Positions 16,264 through 24,714 of a stretch of DNA of 64,000 nt are shown piece after piece. The stretch comes from CAWCOU01 sp963797335 (lineage in GTDB: Bacteria; Pseudomonadota; Gammaproteobacteria; JAURND01): positions 124,001 through 188,000 of the forward strand of contig CAWCOU010000006.1 in the NCBI GenBank assembly GCA_963797335.1, written 5' to 3'. The position numbers were made by a program, and so were the translations under genes. The notes under the pieces are model-generated. The model did no database searches. It was given only the letters and a program-made list of their open reading frames with translations, and was not told the DNA's origin. How positions within the stretch are numbered: position 1 is the first letter of the stretch; each line of letters opens with the position of its first letter.

Positions 16264-19141
16264 GCACCTCCGCCAGGTGTAATGCTTGGCGTCCTGTGCC
16301 ATGCAAAATTTGCCCTTGACAGCTAAAACCGTTAGCAATAATCAGGGTTTGTTCAGGTGATTGGCGAATCTTGGGGAATAATACCCGCTCCCCTGCTTTG
16401 ATGGATAATTCAAAATGCTCTCCTTGCGCATAACCGAAACTCCCGGCCATGCCGCAACAGCCGGCATCCATGACTTCAAAATCTAAGCCCAGTTGCCTAA
16501 GCAAGGATTGCTCTGATTCGAAACCCATCACAGCTTTGTGGTGGCAGTGGATTTGAATCAAAGCGCGTTTCTGTAGCTGTGGCCATGGGTAGTGTTTTTG
16601 ATCGCTGGTTAAATATTCACTCAGCGTAAAAGTCTGGCCGGCAAGTCGGCGAGCGTCTTCATTTTTGGGTAGTAAGTTAAGTAATTCATCGCGAAATACG
16701 GCGACACAGCTGGGTTCTAAACCAATCAAGGGTATGCCGGCGCGGATTTCATTACTTAACGTCGTTAAAATCGTGAGTAAAGTTTTTTTTGCCGTTTTCA
16801 AAAAGCCATAATCGTATAAAGGTCGGCCGCAGCATAATGTGGTGTCAGGTATCAGAACTTGGTAGCCGAGCTGTTCGAGTACCTCAACAGCAGCCTGGCC
16901 GATATGCGGATGAAAATAATTCGTAAACGTATCTGGCCAAAGGATAATTTTCTTTCCTTCTTTACGCGAGGCTGTGCGCTTTTTGAACCAGGAGGTAAAT
17001 GTTTCCTTAGCTATGGCGGGAATCGTTCTTTCGTTTGCCATTCCGACTAATTTTTTACTGAAGGAACTAAACAAGAAGTTTTGACTTAAAAAATTAAATA
17101 ACCACGGTGCTTTTGTCATCACTCGTAACCAGCGTGAGATCAGACCAAATGCATAAGCTTGGCGAGGTCGTAGCCGATGCTGATAATAATGCGATAAGAA
17201 TTCGGCTTTATATGAAGCCATGTCTACACCCATGGGGCATTCACTGCGGCACCCTTTGCAGGCTAGGCATAAATCTAATGCCTCTTTAACCGCAGATTCT
17301 CGCCATCGATGTTTGCCAATGATTTCTCCTTTGAGCATTTCAAACAATAAACGAGCCCGACCTCGGGTGGAATATTTTTCCTCCTGGGTCACCATGTAAC
17401 TGGGGCACATAAGACCACCCTCTTTGCGACGGCATTTGCCAACGCCCACGCAGCGTAGCGCTACATTGCCAAAATTTCCCTGGTCTTGAGGGTAGCTAAA
17501 ATGCGTATCGGGTTGCCAGGGTTGATAATCGGTGCCTAGACGAAGATGCTCAGTGATGCGATTGGCATCGATCACCTTGCCAGGATTCATTTTAAATTGC
17601 GGATCAAACGTAGATTTAAATTGATGAAATGCTCGCATTAATTCCGGGCCGTACATTTTTTCTAAAAATTCCGCTTTGGCTTGGCCATCACCGTGTTCGC
17701 CGGATAAGGAGCCACCTAAGCTTAAAACCAAATCGGTCGCTTCTTCCATAAAGGCACGATACTGTGTTAATCCGGCAGCCGTTGTTAAGTCAAATGGTAT
17801 GCGACAGTGCATACACCCTTGCCCGAAGTGGCCATAAATTGATACCTGCCAGTGATACTTACGGAATAATTTATGGAGTTCGCGTAAATACACGCCTAAT
17901 TTTTCAGGGGCCACTGCCGCATCTTCCCAACCTTCCCAGGTTAATGGTTCGCCAGGTACATGGGCGAATGCCGAAAGGCCAGCTTCTCTCACCAACCAAA
18001 TTCGTTGTTGTTCTTCAGCACTCTGAAATAATTGAAACGATAAATCACTGCGTTTAGCTCGAGTTTCCTCTATCAGCCGTTGCGCTTTTTTTTCTGCCTC
18101 TGCTGGGGTATCTGCGCCGAATTCGGTGATTAACCAACCTTTGCCGGGAGGTAGCAATTCGATGTGTTGCGGATGAATACGGCTGCGTGTCATGGCTTCG
18201 ATGAGCACGCTATCCATTCCTTCTAAGCCGGAAGGTTTATGGGTAAGTATTTCTGGCACATGGTCGGCAGCTTGATAAATATCTGGGTAGCCTAATACCA
18301 ATAAAACACGATGGCGTGGATTCTTGATTAATTGAACGGTGGCTTCCAGAACAATGGCGCAAGTGCCTTCGCTTCCGACCAACGCACGGGCAACGTTGAA
18401 GTTGTTTTCAGGTAGCAGTTGATCAATACCATAGCCGGAAACTCGTCTAGGAATATTGGGAAAGCGTTGGCGGATTAATTCGGCGTATTGTTCACGTATT
18501 TGTTTTAGTTTGGCGTAAATTTCTCCGCGGGGGCCGCCTCCTTCAATGATCGTGTGCAGTTCTTGCTCACTGGTCTTACCTACCGACAAGCGCACCCCTT
18601 CGTAAGTTAAAATTTCTAAGGTTTCAATATTGTCAGAGGTCCGCGGCCCCTCCCCTTCAAATGCCGCCAGAACGGAGCGTACTCCGCAGGAGTCATTGCC
18701 GATCATTCCGCCTAAGGTGTTGTTGTAATGGGTGGCGGGGTCGGGGCCGAAAGTTAAGCCGTAGGGTTCAGCTGCTTTGCGTAAATCGTCTAACACACAG
18801 CCGGGCTGTACCCGTGCTAGTCGTTTTTCTGGATCGATTGCCAGGACTTGATTGAGGTATTTGGAAAAATCTAAGATCACCGCATAATTGCAGCATTGCC
18901 CTGCCAGACTGGTGCCGCCACCCCGAGGCAATAGGGGTAATTGATACGATCGACAAAGGGCCACCGTTTGTATCACATCTTCTATCGTTCTGGGTAGCAC
19001 TACGCCGATAGGCGGCATGCGGTAATTAGAGGAGTCTGTTGCATAAAGCGCACGACTAGCCTCATCAAAACGAACTTCGCCTGTTATTTGCTGGGCAAGT
19101 TCTTGCGCAAACTGGCGGATGAGGTGCGGGGGATATTCCAT
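16202..19141 (-). CDS. FAD/4Fe-4S 2-hydroxyacid dehydrogenase, YdiJ-like
   Basis: A 979-residue fusion of a GlcD-type FAD domain and a GlcF-type iron-sulfur domain, as in YdiJ/D-2-hydroxyglutarate or D-lactate dehydrogenases; it oxidises a D-2-hydroxyacid and passes electrons to the membrane. The PP-type FAD loop LLPRGGGTSLAGQCC is at about 74-88 and the second FAD contact GGMIGNDSCGVRSV at about 144-157. Around 620-640 lies CLACKGCRSECPMGVD, a 4Fe-4S cluster motif; CVGVGKCRRKEGGLMCPSY nearby is typical of YdiJ. Two CCG domains follow (CCGRPLYDYG near 770 and CCGMAGSFGY near 897). E. coli YdiJ is about 1018 residues, so this is full length. The 3' end runs 62 bases into the MATE gene on the other strand, an unusually long convergent overlap. 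Which hydroxyacid is used is not visible. Confidence 0.9.
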   Translation of the reverse strand: MEYPPHLIRQFAQELAQQITGEVRFDEASRALYATDSSNYRMPPIGVVLPRTIEDVIQTVALCRSYQLPLLPRGGGTSLAGQCCNYAVILDFSKYLNQVLAIDPEKRLARVQPGCVLDDLRKAAEPYGLTFGPDPATHYNNTLGGMIGNDSCGVRSVLAAFEGEGPRTSDNIETLEILTYEGVRLSVGKTSEQELHTIIEGGGPRGEIYAKLKQIREQYAELIRQRFPNIPRRVSGYGIDQLLPENNFNVARALVGSEGTCAIVLEATVQLIKNPRHRVLLVLGYPDIYQAADHVPEILTHKPSGLEGMDSVLIEAMTRSRIHPQHIELLPPGKGWLITEFGADTPAEAEKKAQRLIEETRAKRSDLSFQLFQSAEEQQRIWLVREAGLSAFAHVPGEPLTWEGWEDAAVAPEKLGVYLRELHKLFRKYHWQVSIYGHFGQGCMHCRIPFDLTTAAGLTQYRAFMEEATDLVLSLGGSLSGEHGDGQAKAEFLEKMYGPELMRAFHQFKSTFDPQFKMNPGKVIDANRITEHLRLGTDYQPWQPDTHFSYPQDQGNFGNVALRCVGVGKCRRKEGGLMCPSYMVTQEEKYSTRGRARLLFEMLKGEIIGKHRWRESAVKEALDLCLACKGCRSECPMGVDMASYKAEFLSHYYQHRLRPRQAYAFGLISRWLRVMTKAPWLFNFLSQNFLFSSFSKKLVGMANERTIPAIAKETFTSWFKKRTASRKEGKKIILWPDTFTNYFHPHIGQAAVEVLEQLGYQVLIPDTTLCCGRPLYDYGFLKTAKKTLLTILTTLSNEIRAGIPLIGLEPSCVAVFRDELLNLLPKNEDARRLAGQTFTLSEYLTSDQKHYPWPQLQKRALIQIHCHHKAVMGFESEQSLLRQLGLDFEVMDAGCCGMAGSFGYAQGEHFELSIKAGERVLFPKIRQSPEQTLIIANGFSCQGQILHGTGRQALHLAEVLKMALTQSSNYHEKTSERLE

Positions 19142-19194
19142 TCCTAATTCTCCATGAGCATATAGCTATCATAGTAATATAGTGTCGCATTGCC

Positions 19195-19240
19195 GCGGAA
19201 GGGGTCAAGTCTTCAATGCGGAAGGGGCCAAGTCTTCACC
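19195..19240. repeat. Two tandem 23-base units
   Basis: The unit GCGGAAGGGGTCAAGTCTTC occurs at 19195 and again at 19218 with one T to C change and the same 23-base period. It lies in the short region between the divergent YdiJ-like and oxalate decarboxylase genes. The core GGGGTCAAGTCTT resembles sequences that accompany REP-associated tyrosine transposases, so this may be a remnant of such an element; no transposase is near. Confidence 0.5.
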
Positions 19241-19322
19241 TCACCATACGGCCTGGCTCCTACCCAACCCCAGCAAAACATCGAAATCCTTCTATAATTG
19301 TTTCATAAACAAGGAGGTTTCT

Positions 19323-20489
19323 ATGAAGCGTAAACGGGAATTACATCGTCGTATTGCCAAATCCCCCCATCCTATCCGAGGTAAAAAAGGCGGCTCTATT
19401 TTAGGGCCTACTAATCCTGCGCGTGAGCTTGGTGACCGCGATAGAATCGCGCCACCCGCCACCGATGCCGGCACTATGCCTAACCTGAAATGGACTTTTG
19501 CCGATAGCCATATGCGCTTAGAAGATGGCGGCTGGGCGCGCCAGGTGACCAATCGAGAACTTTCTGTGGCCACTGAACTTGCTGCGGTTAATATGCGGCT
19601 TAAAGCAGGCGCTATCCGCGAATTACATTGGCACAAAGAAGCAGAATGGGCTTATATGATTAAAGGCCGAGCACGCATTACTGCCGTCGATGCTTCATAC
19701 CGCACTTTTGCCGACGATGTCACTGCTGGAGATTTGTGGTTTTTTCCAGCAGGCATTCCGCATTCCATTCAAGGTTTAGCGGATGATGGTTGTGAGTTTG
19801 TATTGGTATTTGATGACGGCGAATTCGACGAAAACAAAACATTTTTATTATCAGATGCTTTAGCACATATGCCTAGAGATGTGTTGGCTAAGAATTTCGG
19901 TGTCAGTGAAAAAGCTTTTACGCATTTGCCCGACAAAGAATTATATATCTTTCAAAGCCGTATCCCAGGTCCACTCACAGCCGACCGCTTAGCGGGCGCC
20001 GGTCCAGTGCCCGATTGGTTTAGTTATCGCATGTTGACTCAAGAACCATTACGCACCAAAAGTGGTTCCATCCGAATTGTAGACTCCCGCACTTTTAAAG
20101 CAGCCAAAACTATCGCCGCCGCTTTAGTTGAAATAGCCCCTGGTGGCATGCGCGAATTACATTGGCACAGTAATGGCGATGAATTGCAGTACTATCTTTC
20201 CGGTCAAGGGCGAATGACTGTTTTCAATGCCGATGCCAATGCCGGTACTTACGATTACCAGGCCGGTGATGTCGGCTATGTGCCGCGATTCATGCCTCAT
20301 TATGTGGAAAATACCGGTACTACCCCCTTATGTTTTCTTGAATTGTTTCGTAGTGACCATTTTGAAGATATCTCCTTGGCGCAATGGCTATCATTAACCC
20401 CGCACGAGCTCGTCCGCGCACATTTACATATCGACGAATCCGTGCTCGCCAAAATACCTAAACGTGATACCCCTATCGTGCCTGATTAA
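19323..20489 (+). CDS. Oxalate decarboxylase, bicupin (Mn-dependent)
   Basis: Converts oxalate to formate and CO2. A 388-residue bicupin closely following Bacillus OxdC. The first Mn site is H102-W-H104-x3-E108 with the later His in PAGIPHSIQ; the second is H280-W-H282 with E287 and a His in PRFMPHYVEN. The lid loop reads D169-E170-N171-K172-T173, keeping the glutamate that makes the enzyme a decarboxylase rather than an oxidase. AGGAGG seven bases before ATG 19323 fixes the start; a longer upstream open frame has no such site. The N-terminus is basic, without an export signal. An Nramp transporter follows after two bases, an apt operon since the enzyme needs manganese. Decarboxylation consumes a proton, so a role in acid tolerance or in using host oxalate is possible. 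Confidence 0.92.
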   Translation: MKRKRELHRRIAKSPHPIRGKKGGSILGPTNPARELGDRDRIAPPATDAGTMPNLKWTFADSHMRLEDGGWARQVTNRELSVATELAAVNMRLKAGAIRELHWHKEAEWAYMIKGRARITAVDASYRTFADDVTAGDLWFFPAGIPHSIQGLADDGCEFVLVFDDGEFDENKTFLLSDALAHMPRDVLAKNFGVSEKAFTHLPDKELYIFQSRIPGPLTADRLAGAGPVPDWFSYRMLTQEPLRTKSGSIRIVDSRTFKAAKTIAAALVEIAPGGMRELHWHSNGDELQYYLSGQGRMTVFNADANAGTYDYQAGDVGYVPRFMPHYVENTGTTPLCFLELFRSDHFEDISLAQWLSLTPHELVRAHLHIDESVLAKIPKRDTPIVPD

Positions 20490-20491
20490 TT

Positions 20492-21790
20492 ATGACGGAG
20501 ATTAGAGCTTCCTCTGAATTAAATCATACCGTTGCCACACAACTTAATTTAGCCGCAAATGCTAAAAGAGGCGCTTGGTGGCGGGGATTATCTATTACTG
20601 GACCTGGCATATTAGTAGCGGTAGGTTATATTGATCCGGGGAATTGGGCTACTGATATTGCGGGTGGTTCTTACGCAGGTTACCTGCTTTTATCCGTTGT
20701 GTTACTTTCCAGTCTGATTGCGATGTTGCTACAAGTGATGAGTGCACGTTTGGGTATTGCTACCGGTAAAGATTTGGCAGAGTCTTCCTGCGAGGCATGG
20801 CCGACCAGCATTTGGCCTGCTTGGATCGCAGCAGAACTAGCCATTATTGCCACGGACCTGGCCGAAGTCATAGGTTCAGCCATTGCTTTGAAATTATTAT
20901 TTGGTATACCCATGGTGATGGGTGTGGTGATGGCGGGTTTAGATGTTTTATTAATTTTGGCGCTAGATAAGCGAGGATCGCAATTACTGGAACGGATGAT
21001 TGCCTTTTTTCTGTTTATTATTGCTTGCGGTTTATTTTATGAATTAGCGCTATCACAACCCGTGTTAAGTGAAGTTTTGCCTGGTTTTATACCAAGCCAA
21101 CGTTTATTTTTAGACTCTCAACTACTTTATCTGGCCATTGGCGTTATTGGGGCTACCGTTATGCCCCATAATCTTTATTTACATTCCCATCTCGTCATCA
21201 AACATCATGGTCACGAGGATAAATCGCGCGCCATTGGTTGTGCTACGCTAAATACAGTCGTCTCTCTGGGCGGTGCTCTATTGTTAAATGCGGCACTGGT
21301 TATTTTAGCGGCAAGTACTTTTCATTCTGCCGGACATACTCATATCACGGAGTTGTCGGATGCGCATCATTTACTAACGCCTTTGCTCGGCACAGGCCTT
21401 TCTGCCGTTGTTTTCGCGATAATGTTGTTGGCTGCAGGGCAAAGCGCCAGTATTACGGGTACGTTGGCCGGTCAAGTGGTGATGACAGGGTATATGAAAT
21501 TGCGGTCACGGTCATGGGTGCACCGCCTACTTACTCGACTAACTGCCCTGGTGCCTGCTGTTTTTATATTGGTATTTTGTGGTGAACACAGTGCCACTAG
21601 CTTGCTGGTTGGCTCGCAGGTTTTTTTAAGCCTACAATTACCTTTAGCGATGATTTCCTTATTACTACTGACTTCTGATGTCAAACGGATGGGGCAATTT
21701 GTGAACGGATTTTGGTTACGGTGCTTGGGTTGGGCTTCGGTCCTTGTTATTACATTGGCAAATGCGGTGTTGATCATTTCTTTTCTTTAA
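20492..21790 (+). CDS. mntH: Nramp family divalent metal (Mn2+/Fe2+) transporter
   Basis: Proton-coupled uptake of Mn2+ in the inner membrane. 432 residues, 11 hydrophobic segments. The two metal-binding helices are intact: D48-P-G-N51 in GYIDPGNWATD (helix 1) and ATVMPHNLYLHSHL (helix 6). The N-terminal 30 residues are polar. It starts two bases after the stop of the oxalate decarboxylase gene and is surely in its operon, probably by translational coupling; this supports manganese as the substrate. The symbol is by family and motif; it differs from stand-alone MntH only in its operon setting. Confidence 0.93.
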   Translation: MTEIRASSELNHTVATQLNLAANAKRGAWWRGLSITGPGILVAVGYIDPGNWATDIAGGSYAGYLLLSVVLLSSLIAMLLQVMSARLGIATGKDLAESSCEAWPTSIWPAWIAAELAIIATDLAEVIGSAIALKLLFGIPMVMGVVMAGLDVLLILALDKRGSQLLERMIAFFLFIIACGLFYELALSQPVLSEVLPGFIPSQRLFLDSQLLYLAIGVIGATVMPHNLYLHSHLVIKHHGHEDKSRAIGCATLNTVVSLGGALLLNAALVILAASTFHSAGHTHITELSDAHHLLTPLLGTGLSAVVFAIMLLAAGQSASITGTLAGQVVMTGYMKLRSRSWVHRLLTRLTALVPAVFILVFCGEHSATSLLVGSQVFLSLQLPLAMISLLLLTSDVKRMGQFVNGFWLRCLGWASVLVITLANAVLIISFL

Positions 21791-22046
21791 GAGGGTGATA
21801 GAGCTCTGCTATGTCTGGTTACACTTCTTCTAGTCAATCCAATTTTCTCAAGGTTATTGTAAATGTGACAAGGATTATGTATAACCCCTTCCTCTTTGCG
21901 CAAAATAACTATAATAAATAAGTAATTTTTACTATATATGTGTAATTTTTTGTTGCTTAAAAAGAAAGGCTTTATGAAAGTGTACAGTCTCTTCAAAATA
22001 CAATAGAATTCGTTTTCCGCAGGTTTTCATCACTCAATTTCCCAAT

Positions 22047-22122
22047 GCTGGCATAGCTCAGTTGGTAGAGCAACTGATTTGTAATCAGTAGGTCCCCAGT
22101 TCGAATCCGGGTGCCAGCACCA
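22047..22122 (+). tRNA. tRNA-Thr (anticodon TGT)
   Basis: A full cloverleaf: acceptor arm GCTGGCA pairing with TGCCAGC, D arm with AGTTGGTAGA loop, anticodon arm ACTGA/TCAGT around loop TTTGTAA (anticodon TGT), T arm with TTCGAAT, and an encoded CCA end. It reads ACA threonine codons. It stands alone. Confidence 0.97.
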
Positions 22123-22196
22123 ATAAATGCAAGGCCTTAGCTGAATTTCAAATTGCGCAGTATACAGTCGGTGCTAGGATGGCGCTAGATTAAATC

Positions 22197-22349
22197 GTGT
22201 CTGTTAATAAAGAGATTCTACCAGGATTTTGGAACAAGGTTAGTATCGTTTTGTCGCCAGCAAAAGAAGAAGATCTAGGGTATATACGGCTTTCTTTTTC
22301 CGCAAGCAGGGTTATTTTGGCAAATGATATTCGAGAGATAGCAGATTAA
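22197..22349 (+). pseudogene. Possible 50-codon remnant after tRNA-Thr
   Basis: A short open frame from GTG 22197 (MSVNKEILPGFWNKVSIVL...) to a stop at 22347 reads like protein (KEEDLGYIRLSFSASRVILA) but has no good ribosome binding site and no recognised family. It may be a decayed end of a gene, or chance. The tRNA just before it is a kind of site where elements integrate, but no attachment repeat was found. Confidence 0.22.
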
Positions 22350-22398
22350 GGAAATCAGTATAGATGCCAATGCTTGCCGCTTAAAAAAATATAAGACT

Positions 22399-22426
22399 TT
22401 GAAAATCGAGAAATTTGTTTTATACT
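22399..22426 (+). promoter_or_regulatory. Sigma-70 promoter of the NYN-gene leader
   Basis: TTGAAA (22399-22404), a 16-base spacer and TATACT (22421-22426) form a good promoter. Transcription would begin at about 22433-22435, directly at the foot of the hairpin that follows. Confidence 0.6.
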
Positions 22427-22433
22427 ATTCTTA

Positions 22434-22497
22434 TCGCGCCCTTGGCAGTAAGCACCTCTAAATTTATAGCTGAGGTGCCAAACCCAAGGGCTTTTTT
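22434..22497 (+). ncRNA. Structured leader RNA / intrinsic terminator ahead of the NYN gene
   Basis: A two-part perfect fold: outer stem GCCCTTGG (22438-22445) with CCAAGGGC (22484-22491), and inner stem GCACCTC (22452-22458) with GAGGTGC (22472-22478), closed by a 13-base AU-rich loop. Six T follow directly (22492-22497), as in an intrinsic terminator. With the promoter ending just upstream, the whole transcript would be a compact RNA of about 64 nt. It could be a free small RNA or an attenuator for the NYN gene, whose ATG is 24 bases further on. Confidence 0.65.
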
Positions 22498-22521
22498 ATT
22501 TAAATTTAGCAAGGAATGATT

Positions 22522-23223
22522 ATGAGAACAGCAGTTTTAGTAGACGGCGGGTTTTTTATCAAACGATACCGATCTTTAATCGGCAATAATTTACCTGCTA
22601 AAACAGCCAAAGACCTGCATGAAATTTGCTTACAGCATATAAGTTCTAAAAATACAGTCAATTGTAACCTGCCAAACACTCTACATCGAATATTATTCTA
22701 TGACTGCATTCCTATTGATAAAAAAGTTCACAATCCCATTACTAAAAAAATTTATGATTTTAGTAAAAGCCCTGAATATTCATTTAGGCATGAGTTTCAC
22801 CAAGAATTAAAAAAGCTCAGAAAGTTGGCCTTACGTCTTGGAAGGCTGGCAGATCAAGGTAGCTGGCTCATTAAACCAGAACAAACAAAAAAATTGCTTA
22901 ATGGAACAATGTCCATTTCTGAACTGCAAGAGAATGATGTATTTTATGAAATACGGCAAAAAGGGGTTGATATGAAGATAGGGCTTGATATTGCTTCTTT
23001 AGCTTATAAAAAATTGGTAGATCAAATAGTTTTAATCGCGGGTGATAGTGATTTTGTACCTGCTGCTAAATTAGCAAGACGAGAAGGTATCGATTTCATT
23101 CTTGACCCTATGTGGAACCCTGTGAACCCTGACCTGCATGAACATATTGATGGGTTGAGGTCTACTTGTAAAAAGCCTCTGCCAAAAAAAGTAGCGAGGT
23201 CACCCGTTCTTTCTCCTGCTTAA
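22522..23223 (+). CDS. NYN domain protein (LabA/PIN-like putative RNase)
   Basis: A 233-residue protein with the NYN fold, a PIN-like metal-dependent nuclease domain. The first acidic residue is D8 in AVLVDGGFFIKRYR; the end of the domain shows DMKIGLDIASLAYKKLVDQIVLIAGDSDFVPAA with D175 and D177 in GDSDF, the classic acidic cluster, and RREGIDFIL after it. Between them lies an insertion of about 100 residues, helical and Lys-rich. I start at ATG 22522 because AAGGA ends six bases before it; an ATG at 22516 overlaps that site. The strong hairpin with T run upstream suggests that expression is attenuated, possibly by cleavage by the protein itself (inference). RNA target unknown. Confidence 0.85.
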   Translation: MRTAVLVDGGFFIKRYRSLIGNNLPAKTAKDLHEICLQHISSKNTVNCNLPNTLHRILFYDCIPIDKKVHNPITKKIYDFSKSPEYSFRHEFHQELKKLRKLALRLGRLADQGSWLIKPEQTKKLLNGTMSISELQENDVFYEIRQKGVDMKIGLDIASLAYKKLVDQIVLIAGDSDFVPAAKLARREGIDFILDPMWNPVNPDLHEHIDGLRSTCKKPLPKKVARSPVLSPA

Positions 23224-23303
23224 TACCAAAAATTAGATAAGTAATTCTGGGGCGCTAGTGGGGCATCTATGCGAAAATTTTTAACAGCAGCGGGTATAAA
23301 GTC

Positions 23304-23639
23304 ATGTTGATTTATAAAGGGTATATTGGGCATGTTGAATTTGACGACGAGGCCGAAATTTTTCATGGTAATATTATTAATATGCGTGATGTAGTGACCT
23401 TTCAAGGTTCTACGGTTTCTGAAATTAAAAAAGCTTTTAAAGATTCTATTGAGGATTATTTGGCTTTTTGTGCAGAACGCGGTGAATCTCCAGATAAACC
23501 TTTTTCAGGAAAATTTAATTTGCGTTTAGATCCGGTGTTACATCGACAACTTTATATTAAAGCTAAGCAATGCGGATTAAGCTTAAACCAGTGGGTGACT
23601 GAAGCGATACAGCAACATCTGCAAGAATCCCATGCATAA
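23304..23639 (+). CDS. HicB family antitoxin-like protein (orphan)
   Basis: A 111-residue HicB-type protein. Residues 1-60 follow the HicB partial-RNase H fold (YKGYIGHVEFDDEAEIFHGNI, with the typical DVVTFQG and the helix SEIKKAFKDSIEDYLAFC). Residues 70-108 form a ribbon-helix-helix DNA-binding domain (GKFNLRLDPVLHRQL and LSLNQWVTEAIQQHL). HicB normally neutralises the HicA mRNA interferase encoded next to it and represses the pair. No hicA is found on either side: the 80 bases upstream give only a 20-codon open stretch ending MRKFLTAAGIKS, and downstream there is no matching gene. So it is an orphan, possibly a regulator now. Confidence 0.85.
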   Translation: MLIYKGYIGHVEFDDEAEIFHGNIINMRDVVTFQGSTVSEIKKAFKDSIEDYLAFCAERGESPDKPFSGKFNLRLDPVLHRQLYIKAKQCGLSLNQWVTEAIQQHLQESHA

Positions 23640-23761
23640 ACTTTAAAATTATTAAAAAAATAATTATTGATTATTTGGACAACCCAAACATTCTTTTTGA
23701 AGATGACACAAATTCACAATCAAACTCAACAAAATGTATCATTTTATAGATAAATCCTGCC

Positions 23762-23962
23762 TCATAAAATTAAGCATAGGGGTTTACTGATTTCCGATGG
23801 TAAGTCGCTGGATAGTTTCTGATGGAAAAGCTTTCTTTTTTCTTCGGATAGCTTACGGTTTGCTGGCATGGCATCAGCGGTAAAACGATTTTTTTTCCTT
23901 GCTGAATAATGACGAGATCTTCCCTGCTCCCATTTACGTTCAATAATTTCTTCTAGGGGCAT
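23762..23962 (-). CDS. Doubtful small basic protein
   Basis: A 66-residue open frame, rich in Lys/Arg/Glu (ERKWEQGRSRHYSARKKNRF), in a 574-base region that otherwise holds no gene. It has no clear ribosome binding site and no known relative I can name. The composition is more protein-like than the opposite strand, so it may be real or a gene remnant. Confidence 0.28.
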   Translation of the reverse strand: MPLEEIIERKWEQGRSRHYSARKKNRFTADAMPANRKLSEEKRKLFHQKLSSDLPSEISKPLCLIL

Positions 23963-24038
23963 TAATAACGTGGACCAAAACCATTAAGTCTTACCGCTGA
24001 GTGCAGTACCTGGAGAGTTCAAAACAATAGCAAAAAAA

Positions 24039-24067
24039 TTGCCTTTCGTCAAAATTAATCCTACAAT
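24039..24067 (+). promoter_or_regulatory. Candidate promoter for the DUF1622 gene
   Basis: TTGCCT (24039-24044), exactly 17 bases, then TACAAT (24062-24067). It would give a leader of about 140 bases before ATG 24214. Confidence 0.4.
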
Positions 24068-24213
24068 TCTTTACTTTTTTTGTCACCCTATTATGCATTT
24101 GTGTTAGGTTTGAAGCAGAATAAATTTGCTAAGGATCAAATACTTATGGTGAATAGGTCTGCTATGCAATTGTTAGAACTAAGACTAACGCTGATTAATT
24201 TAATGGAAATACA

Positions 24214-24570
24214 ATGGATTGGATTACCATACAAAAAATATTAGGATACATACAACACACGATCTCCTGCATCGGTGTTTTTATTATTTTTTATGGGATA
24301 CTTGCCACCTTATGTAAAATTTTAGCTTATCTGTTCACGCCGAAGTCAATGGGTAGAAATTTTGAAATTAACCAAATTCGTCTAGATTTAGGACAGATTT
24401 TGTTATTAGGGCTTGAGTTTATTGTAGCGGCAGACTTAATAGGAACCACCACAGCCCCTGATTATTATACCGTCGGAATTTTGGCAATTATTGTCTGTAT
24501 AAGAACCTTACTTAGCTATTCATTAACACGTGAAATGAACAACATACAAAGCAGAGCTAATGAGGTCTGA
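24214..24570 (+). CDS. DUF1622 family membrane protein
   Basis: A 118-residue inner-membrane protein with three hydrophobic segments (about 8-40, 60-80 and 85-105). The signature of DUF1622, a basic segment running into a helix with an acidic-Ala-Asp core, is seen as NQIRLDLGQILLLGLEFIVAADLIG, followed by TVGILAIIVCIRTLLSYSL. Function of the family is not known. It stands alone with its own likely promoter. Confidence 0.85.
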   Translation: MDWITIQKILGYIQHTISCIGVFIIFYGILATLCKILAYLFTPKSMGRNFEINQIRLDLGQILLLGLEFIVAADLIGTTTAPDYYTVGILAIIVCIRTLLSYSLTREMNNIQSRANEV

Positions 24571-24714
24571 GCAGATAATATCGCTGTCATCTCCAACAAC
24601 CCAAGGAAGAGTTCCATAAAATTATCCCCCTCCTCTGCCCGCCGCTTGTCCTGAAAATTATTGCCTTGTACAATTCATAAATGATCCAAAAAATATGGAA
24701 ACTAAGAGGTTTGC

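Noticed and set aside
19182..19322. Longer N-terminus for oxalate decarboxylase
   Set aside because: The added 47 codons run through the 23-base tandem repeat and lack a ribosome binding site; AGGAGG fixes ATG 19323.
23224..23303. hicA toxin gene upstream of hicB
   Set aside because: Only about 20 codons are open and no HicA motif is complete; it is at most a remnant.
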